Below, in pieces: positions 44,031-53,287 of a DNA stretch of 64,000 bases. The stretch covers positions 4,532,501 to 4,596,500 of the forward strand of contig OY741284.1 of the NCBI GenBank assembly GCA_963514095.1. Reading direction: 5' to 3'. A model generated the notes under the pieces. It had not been told where the DNA came from, searched no databases, and saw nothing but the letters and a program-made list of their open reading frames with translations. Positions within the stretch are counted from its first letter, which is position 1; each line of letters begins with the position of its first letter. The stretch comes from Eutrigla gurnardus (Eukaryota > Chordata > Actinopteri > Perciformes > Triglidae). Both the position numbers and the translations under genes were made by a program.

Positions 44031-44319
44031 ATCATTACATCTGCCCTTGAACAAATTCTGTAATAAGAAATATTAAGTGCACTTGTTGTTGTTTTTTTTG
44101 TTTGTCTGTTTTTTTTTTTTTTTTTTTCCCTTGTCTTTGCCTGTCTATTGTCTATGACTAGTTTGTCACGTTGATTTTGGGTTTGAAATGTCTCTGTCTA
44201 TTGTCGGGACTGTTTGTTATAGTTATTTGTAATACAGAGAATATGATTGTTTTATATGCTAACAGAAAATTACAAATAGAGTGTTTAAAAAAAAAAAAAA
44301 AAAGTGCTGCACACTTTGG

Positions 44320-44489
44320 CCGTTCATGGAAAAAAAAACGTATGTGCATTTGCATATTTAACATTGGAAGTGTGTTGATAAATGTGTTGTTGGAGCCGTT
44401 CTTTATTTTGTTTCTAGTTACCTATTTTAAGACGTTAGAAATGGCACCACCTGGTGTTGACCGGTGGTAGTGACAGGAGGCCTTTATGA
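44320..44489. other. Pre-insertion flank between L1 and LINE
   Basis: Continues the sequence interrupted by L1 (CCGTTCATGG, then an A-run). No coding sign. Confidence 0.35.
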
Positions 44490-44892
44490 TTAGGTTTATT
44501 TGTTTATTTGTTTATTAAGATCCCCATTAGCTGCAGCAAAGCCACAGCTATTCTTCCTGGGGTCCAACAGTATCAAATATACAGTTGAAAACACAAAACA
44601 TAAACATTATAGAAATTTAAAACAAAAAAACAAGTGAGCGATATGCTTAACCTAACAAAACAAAAACAGAATAAGTGTTTACATTTCTTAACTGTGCTTC
44701 ATTCATTCTTCGTTATATTAATTGTTCACATACTAATCCTATTACCCACATTTCTACATATCATATATGTATACATCATTACACATCACACATCATACTT
44801 GTATATACATTCATTCTACAGAATATACATTATAATAACACATATCATATATCCATCGAAATATACTCCATATATAAATATACCATGTTGTC

Positions 44893-45819
44893 TTACTTTG
44901 ATAAATGCTGTTTTATTAATATTTTGAATTTCTTTGTGTTCGTGGTGAGTTTGATATTTTTCGGCAGTGAATTCCATTCTTTCATACCTCTATACAAAAC
45001 CGTACGCTTGATGGCGTTAGATCTTGCTTCAGGTAATGTAAAGTTTCCTACAGCTGCATGTCTGGTGATATATTTATGACTCTCTGCACTAAAAGCGAGG
45101 TTTTTAAACAAGATAACAGGTGTTTTTAGGACAGATATATTTCTAATAACCACAAACAGTGAGTACAATAGTCTGTCTTTGACCAGTAACCAGTTAAGTT
45201 TCTTGTGCATAGAAATGATCCTTGTCCTGTAGTCACACTTCAGTATTGTGCGGGCAGCTCTATTCTGTATACATTGTAGTTTATTTAACATGTCTCCAGT
45301 GGCATTTGACCAAACTGCTGGGCAATAGTCGAGATGTGATAATATTATCGATTGGATTGCTGTTTTCAAGATGTTTATATTTATAAAAGTTGCATGTCTT
45401 CTTAGAATTGATATACCTCTACCCATCTTTGCAATCATATTATTAATGTGTTTTTTCCATGATAATTTGTTGTCCACTGTCACTCCCAGCAATTTGGTCT
45501 CATGTACCTGGTCTATAGTGATATCTTTGATTTTAATATTTAATACAGGATTTCTATCAATATTATGATTTGAGCCTACAATCATGCACTTGGTTTTAGA
45601 TATGTTCAGGACCAGCTTGTTTTCTTTAACCCATTCAGCCACACTTTCTAGTTCCTTATTCATAATAGTTTCTAATACATTATTAGTAGATGCTGATGTA
45701 TATATGGTTGCGTCATCCGCATACATAACTGTGTTAGCTTTCTCTAATACATACGGTAAATCATTTGTGAAAATACTGAATAATAAAGGACCAAGGCAGC
45801 TCCTTGAGGTACTCCACAT
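44893..45819 (-). pseudogene. LINE RT second half and C-terminus
   Basis: About 308 codons. SCLGPLLFSIFTNDLPYVLE, the active-site MYADDATIYTS box, VAEWVKENKLVLNISKTKCM, TKLLGVTVDNKLSWKKHINN, ILSHLDYCPAVWSN, LNKLQCIQNRAARTILKC, and LYRGMKEWNSLPKNIKLT near the end. This is the palm, thumb and C-terminal region of a jockey/I-like RT, intact over 300 codons. It joins the upstream frame with a one-base shift at CGVPQG-SCLGPL. Confidence 0.85.
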
Positions 45820-46085
45820 GTCGTGGTTTTGGTTTCTGAGTAGCTGCCGTTAAAAAATACTGTTTGTGTCCTGTTTGATAGATAGCTATAAAACCAATTA
45901 AGTGCAGATTGCTCAAAGCCATAGCAGGACAGTTTTGTTAGTAGTAAGTGATGATCAATTACATCAAAAGCAGCTGAGAAATCCAGAAATACAACACCAA
46001 CCATATTTTTGTTATCAATTGCTCTAAGCAAGGTCTCTGATGACACGCAGGTGTGCAAACCAACAGGCGAATGCTGAGAGAGCAC
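45744..46085 (-). pseudogene. LINE RT first palm blocks
   Basis: Reads GVVFLDFSAAFDVIDHHLLL (first catalytic Asp), YSYLSNRTQTVFFNGSYSET and TTTCGVPQGA. It then leaves the frame (ALVLYYSVFSQ), the site of the shift. It starts abruptly at the truncation point near 46090, so the endonuclease and the earlier RT part are missing. Confidence 0.82.
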
Positions 46086-46198
46086 AGTTTTTACTTTGTT
46101 AGGTCAATAGCTTCTACGAGTGGTGCTTAGCTAAAGCCTTTATGCTGTCCAGAGATTCTTACGTGCTCCGTCTTGTTCTCCGTTTATGTCGATACCAA

Positions 46199-47978
46199 CT
46201 AGTGATGGGCAAAGGGAAGCTTCGAAACAGTTCGAAGCGATGTTTCAGTATGTGTTGAAGCCTTGAAACGAATATGAAACCTAACTCTACAGTGGCATCT
46301 AGTGGCCACTTCTGTGAACTACATGCTCTGGCCAAAGAAAACTCCTAATTATGTGCCACTATGAAATGAGCCGGTCTTAGGTTTCCTTAATTTAAGTAGA
46401 ATATAGGTTGAATTAAAGAAACATTATTAAAAATTAAAAATAAATAAATGACACATTGTTATATGCAATACAATAATCAAAGATTTTTATTCAAAAATAA
46501 TATTTGTTCAGCTCTTTTTGAGCTGAGTCTGTTTCTTTTTTTCGATAACACCTGCTTTAGAAAAAATCCTTTCACAGGGTACACTTGTTGCAGGGACACT
46601 TAAACATTTCTTAGTCAGCTGGTACAAATTAGGGAAGACAACCCGTCGCTCTTGCCAGTATTTCAAAGGATCTGCCCGTCTTGGAATAAAAGGATCTCTT
46701 AAATAATTTTTCACTTCCACAGTTGCATCCGAAGTTGCACTTTGCACAATATGAGTTTGGTTCACTCGACTGTCAAACAGATCCCACAAACTCTCTGCTG
46801 ATGGGGATGTTGATGCTGCTGATGTTGATGCCGATGGTGTAGGTGATGTTTGTGAGCCTGAGGATGAAGCTTGTGGGTCTGTTTTGAATGCAAAACAGCA
46901 ATTACTTTACAGTACATATCTTCCATATTACTCTTTCCATTATGCTACATCATGCAGTACACAGAAATAAAAACAGTACTCACCAGGTGTTAATGTAGCA
47001 GCACGTATCAACGAAGCACACTCACAAATAAGTTTCTGTTCTGCTTCATGGGCCTTCTGTGGGTTTCCAAATGCAATGGATTTAAAACGTGGGTCCAGCA
47101 ATGTGGCAAAGGTTAACAAGGTTGACGTTTCATAGGTGCCACATCTGCTTTGGATCCCATCTCTTAGCAGAGTGCCTAATGTACCAAACAAACACAAGCA
47201 TTAATTATAACATTTAACATAATGATATGCATGGTCACATCTGGCATTGATGTTACTGCAACATAGCCTACCCATTTCAAGAGTCGGATTGTGTGTTGAG
47301 CCCCTCATTTTGTCGTTGACTTTATGTTGGATCATTCGGTAGAGTGGAATAAGCTTTGATGCAGAGACTCTTTCCTCCTCAGACAGCTCCACAGTTGCCA
47401 ATTTGAATGGTCGAAGAAGATCCAAGCACTCCGAAATGACCTCACATTCATAGTTGTTCAGAGGTGCTTGGTCTGTAGTCAGACAGGACAGGGAAGCAGC
47501 CACGGTCTCTCTTTCGTCATATAAACGTTGTAGCATGTCATATGTACTATTCCATCTTGTTTCAACATCTTGAATGAGTTTAAGGGCAGGCCTGCCCATA
47601 CGTGTCTGCATCTCGGTTAGCTTCTCCCTGGCCTTGCAACTGGAGCGGAAAATGGCAACAATTTTTTTGGCCTTCAGGCGGATCTCATTCAGTGGAGTTT
47701 CTTCCACTGCCTTCTTCACAATCAAGCTCAGAGTGTGGGCAAAACATGGCAAATGATAGAAGTTTTGGAGGTTCACACTCAGGACCATGTTTGCTGCATT
47801 GTCAGTCACCATGCAGTGTACCTTGGAGGTTAAACCCCACTCTTCCAGGAGCTCATGATTGGCCTGCATACTGTGCTGTGCCGTGTGTGTGTCATGAAAC
47901 CGGGCAACACCAAGTACATACGTAGCCATCTCATCTTGGGGTGTGATGTAATGGCAGGTTATTCCAAGATAGCTCTCG
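46199..47978 (-). mobile_element. hAT transposon, ZBED-like, N-terminally truncated
   Basis: The right part of a hAT element on the minus strand: a spliced transposase gene (46508-47978), then an untranslated end reaching TAGTGATGGGCAAAG...AAGCTTCG near 46201. The end sequence is hAT-like. The N-terminus and the other end are missing because a second hAT begins at 47979. Confidence 0.75.
46508..47978 (-). pseudogene. hAT transposase (three exons, N-terminus lost)
   Basis: Exons on the minus strand are 47978-47272, 47175-46984 and 46878-46508. Donors GTAGGC and GTGAGT, acceptors TTAG and ACAG, with matching phases. Protein blocks: ESYLGITCHYI, VTDNAANMVLSVNL (RNase H-like Asp), CFAHTLSLIVKKAVEE, LKLIQDVETRWNSTYDMLQR (the W in the insertion domain, start of the last acidic block), STLLTFATLLDPRFKSIAFG, LKYWQERRVVFPNL and the dimerisation end SVPATSVPCERIFSKAG. 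It would cut and join the element at 8-bp targets. The BED finger and first catalytic part are absent, so it is non-functional. Confidence 0.8.
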
Positions 47979-48364
47979 GTCAGGGCCGGCCCGTGGCATA
48001 GGCCGTATAGGCAAATGCTAAGGGCGCCGTCCATCGGGGGGCGCCACGCCAGTGCCACAAATGGTAAAAACATTTTTTTTAAACAAACAAACAAAAAAAA
48101 GTTGGTACCATTACAAGAAATAATCCCACGTTAATTAAAATGAAAAGCAACGCCTATTTAATAGAAATAATATTTGTTACAACAGTACAACCCCCCCCTC
48201 CACTCCCCCGCACGGTGCGCCCCCTCCCTTCCCGTATCATGATTCTTTTTGGACGTCACCACATCAAAAAATCAACACAAGATGTCAAAACGGCCAAAAC
48301 TGTCCGGTGCCCAAGGACGAAAAAAAAGAAATAGAAGAGGAGTAGAAACGAGAAAAAGACAGAG
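47979..48364 (+). mobile_element. Left end and first exon of a second hAT (Tip100-like)
   Basis: Starts CAGGGCCGGCCCGTGGCATA, the familiar terminus of Tip100/ZMYM-like hAT elements. A short leader follows and then a first exon, 48282-48364 (ATG, donor AGAG/GTAACG), that reads MSKRPKLSGAQGRKKRNRRG. This basic K-R-x-x-LSGxxxRK start is typical of these transposases. No later exons are seen and no right end was found, so the remainder is lost or lies beyond a rearrangement. It interrupts the reading frame of the neighbouring hAT transposase. Confidence 0.6.
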
Positions 48365-48860
48365 GTAACGTTACATGAAATAATTTATCTGTTACAGATA
48401 GACACCTGGCTTTTTAGCATTAGGATAACGTTACATGATTCGCTAATTGCTAATCAATAAATAGCTAACGTGAGTTGACTGTTTTAACGTCAGTTAATAT
48501 TGTGGAGGGGGCTAAGTTGTTATGGAAAGTAATAATGTAACGTTAGGTAATTACAGTACTCCCACCTTACATTCCTCAGGGACATTTGTATTAGATCTTT
48601 TAAGCAGGTGTTTACATTTGTTTACATTTTTATTGCCTTCTGGTTAGCTAACGTTTGCCCTGCTGTGCTTTCCTGCACCCTCAGATAAGTGAGGTGTTTT
48701 GTCACTTAAAGCTGAAGTGATAGAAGTGCTTTCGTTTAGCTTATCATAGCTCTAGTCTTTGTATAAAAAGTATTTTTTTCTTATTTTCTTTTTTCCTCCC
48801 CCCCCCCCCCATTTTTGCATAATTTTTTGTATGGATGTCCTAATACACCTGGTGGTGAAC
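48365..48860. other. Non-coding, possible intron of the Tip100-like element; homopolymer tracts
   Basis: Poly-T and poly-C runs (about 48765-48815). A LINE or LTR border may lie within it, but is not resolved. Confidence 0.35.
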
Positions 48861-50927
48861 AATAAATTGCAGCATACACATAACTTTTGCCTCACTGCTG
48901 ATTTTTGTGCCAACCCTTGAGACAGTCGACACACCACCTTTTAACATTTGGTGGCAGTGGTGGGATCCAGTGGTCCATAAGGGTCAGGCACTCAAGAGCA
49001 ACAATGTCACTACAGACGCATCAAGCCACTGCTGCGGCACGGAGAGGAGCCACCGGAGGTACAACGTCGGAAGCCGCTTCAGCCCCAGACGACACCGCCC
49101 AGCCCAGGCCGCAGTCAGCGCCCCCAGATGACCGCATATACAGGCTTGAGTCTGCAGTAAGATCTTTCATCCAGTCCCAGCAAACTAGCGAGGAGCGATG
49201 GGAGCGGGAGGCACAGCAGCAAAACCAGAGATGGAAGGCACTGCATAACCAGTTCTGTCAACTGCAGTCGCTGGTGAGCACTCAAAGCCTCGATCGTCAG
49301 TCCCCAGAGGAGGATGAAGACGCACGCCACTCGCCAGGCTTCGCTCCATTGCCAAACCCTCATCCTGACACACGGCAGACGGCATCACTTCCCGCTAGCA
49401 ACGTGCCCAGACCGGACAACGTGTCACATTCGTCTAGCCCTCGCTCAGACGCTCTAGGGCCCTACCTACCACCAGCACCGTTCAGATGGAGTCCACCCAA
49501 GATGACCCCATACAAGGAAGATGAGGACGTCGAACATTACTTGACCACGTTCGAGAGGATTGCTTTCGCAAATGAGTGGCCAATGGACAGTTGGGCCCTG
49601 TATCTCATCCCCCTGCTGTCAGGGAAGGCCCGTGCCGCCTATGTGGCAATGGACATCCTAGATGCCAGAGACTATGTCAAAGTAAAGCAAGCGATATTGA
49701 CAAAATATGAACTTGACCCAGAGGCCTATCGCCACAGATTCCGTTCCATGACTGTCCTGGGAGATGAAACGGCGAAGGAGCTTCAATCAAGGCTTGCTGA
49801 CCTCTACCAAAAGTGGATATGCCCCTCGGAGAAGACTAAAGAGCAGATAGGAGATACTATTGTTCTGGAGCAGTTTCTCCGTATGCTGAACCCGGAGCTG
49901 AGGGTGTGGATTAAGGAACATAATCCACAGTCATCCAAGCAAGCAGCTGACCTGGCGGAGGCCTTCATCGCTGCCCGACGTCACAGGAAAGGCTACCAGC
50001 TCGGGAATCAAGAGGCATCCAACCGACGCACCCAAGGCGCTCAGCGGGACTTTGACAGAAAGCCTTCTGGTAAGTCTGTGGGTGGTGGTCGTGAGTTCAG
50101 GAGATCTAGTAGCCCCAATAGCAAGCCCAACCAGCCTTATCAGCCATCTAAGCCTAAATCTAAAATAATCTGCCATAACTGTGGACAGCCCGGCCATAAT
50201 AAACCTGAGTGCCCTTTAGCAGCCACTAGGGATGCCAGATTATGTTACACCCCATGTAATGGTTCCTCTAAGGCAACCCCTAGCTCTTTGGATGCTTTAG
50301 TGTCCGTCAGAATCAGAGGGAAAGTGTGGAAAGCCCTAATAGATTCAGGCAGTAGCCAGACGTTTATCCAAGGAGCATGTCTGGGTCCAGATGGGTTAAC
50401 AGGAGTGGATAGTGTCAAAGTGCATTGTATACATGGTGATGAGAGTGAGCATCAGACAGCCGATGTCCAAGTAGAAATTGAAGGACAGGCATACGTACTC
50501 AATGTTGGCATAATGGATAATTGTCCCTATCCTGTTGTGTTAGGTCAGGACGTGCCGGTGTTGGCTGAGTTATTACAATGTCACTTACCCCAAGCAAAGA
50601 GTTTTGTATTGACCAGAGCCCAAGCTAAGGATAACCCCACTGACGCTGATTTATTGCAGGAGTTACCCTTTTCTGAAGGTTCCGCAGGGGGAAAAGATAA
50701 GAAACCCAAGTCAGTTAAAAGGAGGGAAAAAGTTTTAGGAACTCCAGTCCAGGAGCAGCTTCCCCTACCGCCAGTAGATGTTGATGTGGTTGACATTACT
50801 GACTTTGGACAGGCTCAGAAAGATGACACTTCATTGAGTGCCTATTTCAATAGAGTGAAGAGGACATCTCTGGGGCTGCTTTGTGTGGGAAAGAGTGCTT
50901 TGTGTTGAGAGAGGGAAAGCTGGTGCG
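48861..50927 (+). mobile_element. Second Gmr1-like Ty3/gypsy element, truncated after protease
   Basis: An LTR end (AATAAATTG near 48860, ...TTTTAACA at 48946) is followed by TTTGGTGGCAGTGGTGGGAT, in primer-binding-site position. An intact gag-protease frame follows. The frame then enters the region that precedes integrase (QAQKDDTSLSAYFNRV, then EGKLVRR in another frame) with no RT in between, which fits the Gmr1 order. The element is cut at 50928 by a hAT-type terminus. The 5' LTR start is not resolved. Confidence 0.8.
49004..50908 (+). CDS. Gag-protease polyprotein with SCAN-like capsid
   Basis: 634 codons from ATG 49004 (ACAATGTCA). Residues about 1-145: low complexity with a Gln-rich coiled coil. 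Residues about 150-325: capsid, SCAN-like: TTFERIAFANEWPMDSWALY, LDPEAYRHRFR, IVLEQFLRMLNPELRVWIKE and QAADLAEAFIA. About 410: zinc knuckle CHNCGQPGHNKPEC. About 460: retropepsin with the active-site LIDSGSSQTF, and NCPYPVVLGQDVPVL as its second half. Gag packages the RNA; the protease matures the particle. Unlike the element at 1.4 kb this frame is undamaged and its protease has the canonical DSG. The C-terminus is artificial (FNRVKRTSLGLLCVGKSALC): an indel near 50855-50900 probably ends it early. Confidence 0.85.
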   Translation: MSLQTHQATAAARRGATGGTTSEAASAPDDTAQPRPQSAPPDDRIYRLESAVRSFIQSQQTSEERWEREAQQQNQRWKALHNQFCQLQSLVSTQSLDRQSPEEDEDARHSPGFAPLPNPHPDTRQTASLPASNVPRPDNVSHSSSPRSDALGPYLPPAPFRWSPPKMTPYKEDEDVEHYLTTFERIAFANEWPMDSWALYLIPLLSGKARAAYVAMDILDARDYVKVKQAILTKYELDPEAYRHRFRSMTVLGDETAKELQSRLADLYQKWICPSEKTKEQIGDTIVLEQFLRMLNPELRVWIKEHNPQSSKQAADLAEAFIAARRHRKGYQLGNQEASNRRTQGAQRDFDRKPSGKSVGGGREFRRSSSPNSKPNQPYQPSKPKSKIICHNCGQPGHNKPECPLAATRDARLCYTPCNGSSKATPSSLDALVSVRIRGKVWKALIDSGSSQTFIQGACLGPDGLTGVDSVKVHCIHGDESEHQTADVQVEIEGQAYVLNVGIMDNCPYPVVLGQDVPVLAELLQCHLPQAKSFVLTRAQAKDNPTDADLLQELPFSEGSAGGKDKKPKSVKRREKVLGTPVQEQLPLPPVDVDVVDITDFGQAQKDDTSLSAYFNRVKRTSLGLLCVGKSALC

Positions 50928-51194
50928 TAGGGTTGGGCATCGAGATCCGGTTCCAAATAGGAACCGGTTCCTAACCTCCGGTTCCGGAACCGGAAAGAAG
51001 CTGTTGGAATTGCGATCCTTTTTTTTTGGTTCTTAAACGTCCGCACTAGTTTGCTTGTATTACTCCGCCCGGCGTGCGGAGACTCCGCGAACGAAGAACG
51101 TCACTCACTCAACATGGATGGCAGAAGAAGACGCCGCTCGAAAGTCTGGCTTCATTTTAATTTGAACAAAGATGGATTAGCACAGTGCAACATA

Positions 51195-52233
51195 TGGGGA
51201 AAACTACGCGCTACTTAGTAACGCGTTACTGTAGTCGGACTACTTTTTTCAGTAACGAGTAGTCTAACGCGCTACTATTGCCAAACCAGTAGTCAGATTA
51301 AAGTTACTTATCCAAATACACGGCGCGTTACTATTTTTGTCAGTAGAAAAAAAAGATTTGCTTTCTTCTTGCGTCTCAGGGGGGTGACGTATGTTAGCCG
51401 ACACCTTCACGGACGGTCGCGTGTAGTCGCTATACCAGCAGAAACGTAAACAATGGAGGGGGAGAGATACGCATTTTCCAGCTGGAAATACAAGCATTAT
51501 TTCGACTTCATCTCAGTAAAAGATGGCAACATAAAGGTTCGTTGTACACTCTGCGTTAACAACAAAGTTTTGTCTACTTTCAAGAATACAACGTCAAACT
51601 GGAAAAAACATTTAGAGTCACAGCATGGCACAACCACATTAAAAGAGCAGGTCCCGCCCGGTGACGGTGAAAAGGCGCAGCGTGTGAATAAACAAGACGA
51701 GTTCTGAATTTCACGGAGCTCCTGCTAACTCAGTCTGTGCTGAAATGCGAGCTGCTTGCTGGCCCCGCCCCCTCCCTTCATCATCACGCCGCTCATACTT
51801 GAGGACTGTGCTCATTTGTTTCATAAAACCAATCCTTGCTGCTCTAATGCTGGTTCAATATTCATAAAATGTTCATTCATGATGTTACTGCCATTACAAT
51901 ATGCAAACAATAATTTAAGTTAAGTGAAGTCAAGAAAGACTGTCTTTATTTTTTTTTAAATATAAAAACATGTATTTTCTATCAGGACATAGTTTTCAAG
52001 TGCAACTTAAAATGTCAGTGGATACATTGTTGATGTTACTGTTAAAAAAGCACATCAATAAAGTGAGTATTGGCAAAATCGGTAGTCGGCAGCTGTTGAA
52101 TGTAACTAATGAAGTAACTTGTAATCTAACTTAGTTACTTTTAAAATCAAGTAGTCAGTAACTTAACTAAGTTACTTTTTAAAGGAGTAGTCAGTAGTCA
52201 GATTACTTTTTCAAAGTAACTGTGGCAACACTG
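51195..52233 (+). mobile_element. Inner hAT element with BED zinc finger
   Basis: Left side GGGGAAAACTACGCGCTACT and repeated AGTAACGCG words; right side AAAGTAACTGTGGCAACACTG (ends 52233). These are characteristic of a large fish hAT family whose terminus is CAGTGTTG. The very left terminus is changed. It interrupts the outer BED-finger frame at CAACATATGG. Confidence 0.55.
51453..51707 (+). pseudogene. BED-type zinc finger transposase N-terminus
   Basis: 84 codons: a Trp/aromatic start (FSSWKYKHYFDFI), then CTLCVNNKVLSTFKNTTSNW and HLESQH. Cys-x2-Cys and His-x5-His are the zinc ligands of a BED finger, the DNA-binding part of hAT transposases and of host ZBED proteins. The frame stops soon after (NKQDEF), and no catalytic part follows, so this is an internally deleted copy. 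Confidence 0.65.
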
Positions 52234-52343
52234 GACCTGTTGACCTGCACCTGAAAGAATCAGAATCGAGGATCGTTTAGAACAGGAACCGAAACAGAGG
52301 ATCGGGATCGGGATCGGTAAAATCCAAACGATGCCCAACCCTA

Positions 52344-52600
52344 CTTCTCGTTGCATGGGACACAAAAACTCAATTCACACTCATGTCTGAGATGTTCTGT
52401 GGAGCCAGACCAGCCGCTGCTTTGGAAACCAGGAGGAAGAGTTTTAGTGGGATTCAAAAGCACGGTAACGGCAAATATTGTATTTATCACCCTTCATCTG
52501 ATGGCTGGAGTAACAAACAGAGTCTCCAAACTTCAGAGATAAACACTTATACATGTGAACTGCCAATTTAAAGAGCAACTATACCCCAGATTAGGAATGG
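52344..52600 (+). repeat. Unclassified repeat, copy of 33385-33870 (inverted)
   Basis: Continuous here from CTTCTCGTTGCATGGGACAC to CCCCAGATTAGGAATGG. At 33.4-33.9 kb it is present in reverse orientation, split by about 200 bp. It leads directly into the 650-bp repeat. Confidence 0.75.
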
Positions 52601-53252
52601 GAAAAACTCCTTATTTCTCATAATCGAAGGGGAAAACAAAAACAATAATGCCCATACAATTAACCCGTCACTTTTGTGTAATTAAGAAGGGTACACTGGT
52701 GTTTTTGTGTAGAGAAATGTCGCAGATATCATTGTAAAATCACCGTTAACGTTAAAACTGACAGTAAGGTGAATACTTCCGGGATTCAGGCCCTCCGTTA
52801 GCCAATGGGACGGATGCTCACTGCGTCTGTGTGCGCCGTGGTCGGGTTAATACTGAATGAATGGACGGCTCGGGCACTCGCTCTGAGCTTCAAATATCGC
52901 CGCGGATGGGATTACATTGGAATGAGTTGATAGGCGTCGGGTTTGTACGTTGAAGGAGACCCTTTTGGTCAGTAACTAACGCCAAAGGCCCCTGACCAAG
53001 CGTCGGTTTTTGACGTGCTGGGTGTCAGACTGTGTTGTCTGGCCACCGCACAGTCAGATCAGCACTATACACTATGAACACCATGATTATAATCTGGTCT
53101 TGATCAAGATTCACTCTAGTCTAGACAAGTATGTTGCCTTGATCATCGTGAGTCACCTTCTTCTTCTTCAAACCCACTGAATTTCATAACAGAGAAAGAG
53201 GAAGAAAGTAGAAGCTGCTCTACTTGGCACGCAAGTTCTGCATTATAGGTAT
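52601..53252 (+). repeat. Unclassified 652-bp repeat, copy 1
   Basis: Matches 58575-59230 in the same orientation with few differences. It includes a CCAAT-box-like AGCCAATGGGACGG, GC-rich words around TATCGCCGCGGATGGG and a (TTC)n run that differs by one unit. No LTR-like TG/CA ends, no inverted ends and no protein frame. Confidence 0.9.
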
Positions 53253-53254
53253 AT

Positions 53255-53287
53255 ATGACATATATATATATATATATATATATATAG
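53255..53287. repeat. (TA)n microsatellite
   Basis: About 14 TA units between the 650-bp repeat and a LINE fragment. Confidence 0.92.

Larger units (their letters stand above)
38589..44319 (+). mobile_element. L1 non-LTR retrotransposon, near full length
   Basis: A 5.7-kb insertion (about 38607-44301) is flanked by a perfect 18-bp target duplication, AAGTGCTGCACACTTTGG (38589-38606, 44302-44319). It starts with a G-rich 5' end and a short GC-rich 5' UTR, encodes ORF1 and ORF2, and ends with a polyA tail (about 44287-44303). Full length, an exact target duplication and long intact frames point to a recent insertion. One frameshift near 42610-42635 splits ORF2. Confidence 0.95.
44490..46090 (-). 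mobile_element. 5'-truncated jockey/I-type LINE
   Basis: On the minus strand RT coding runs from about 46085 down to 44893. About 400 bp of 3' UTR follow, ending GACCCCAGGAAGAATAGC...CTAATGGGGATCTTAATAAAC. The same 3' end closes the plus-strand copy at 54.2 kb. The coding part has one frame break near 45800. The clade (jockey, I or Rex) is not settled. Confidence 0.8.
50928..52343. mobile_element. hAT-type transposon (BED finger) holding a second hAT
   Basis: Inverted ends TAGGGTTGGGCATCG (50928) and CGATGCCCAACCCTA (ending 52343), followed inside by GGTTCC/GATCGGGATCGG words. A fragment of a BED-finger transposase (from ATG near 51113: MDGRRRRRSKVWLHF...AQCNIWG) lies before the inner element. 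The 8 bp on the two sides do not match, and the left and right flanks belong to different repeats, so this is not a clean insertion. The transposase core is missing. Confidence 0.65.
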
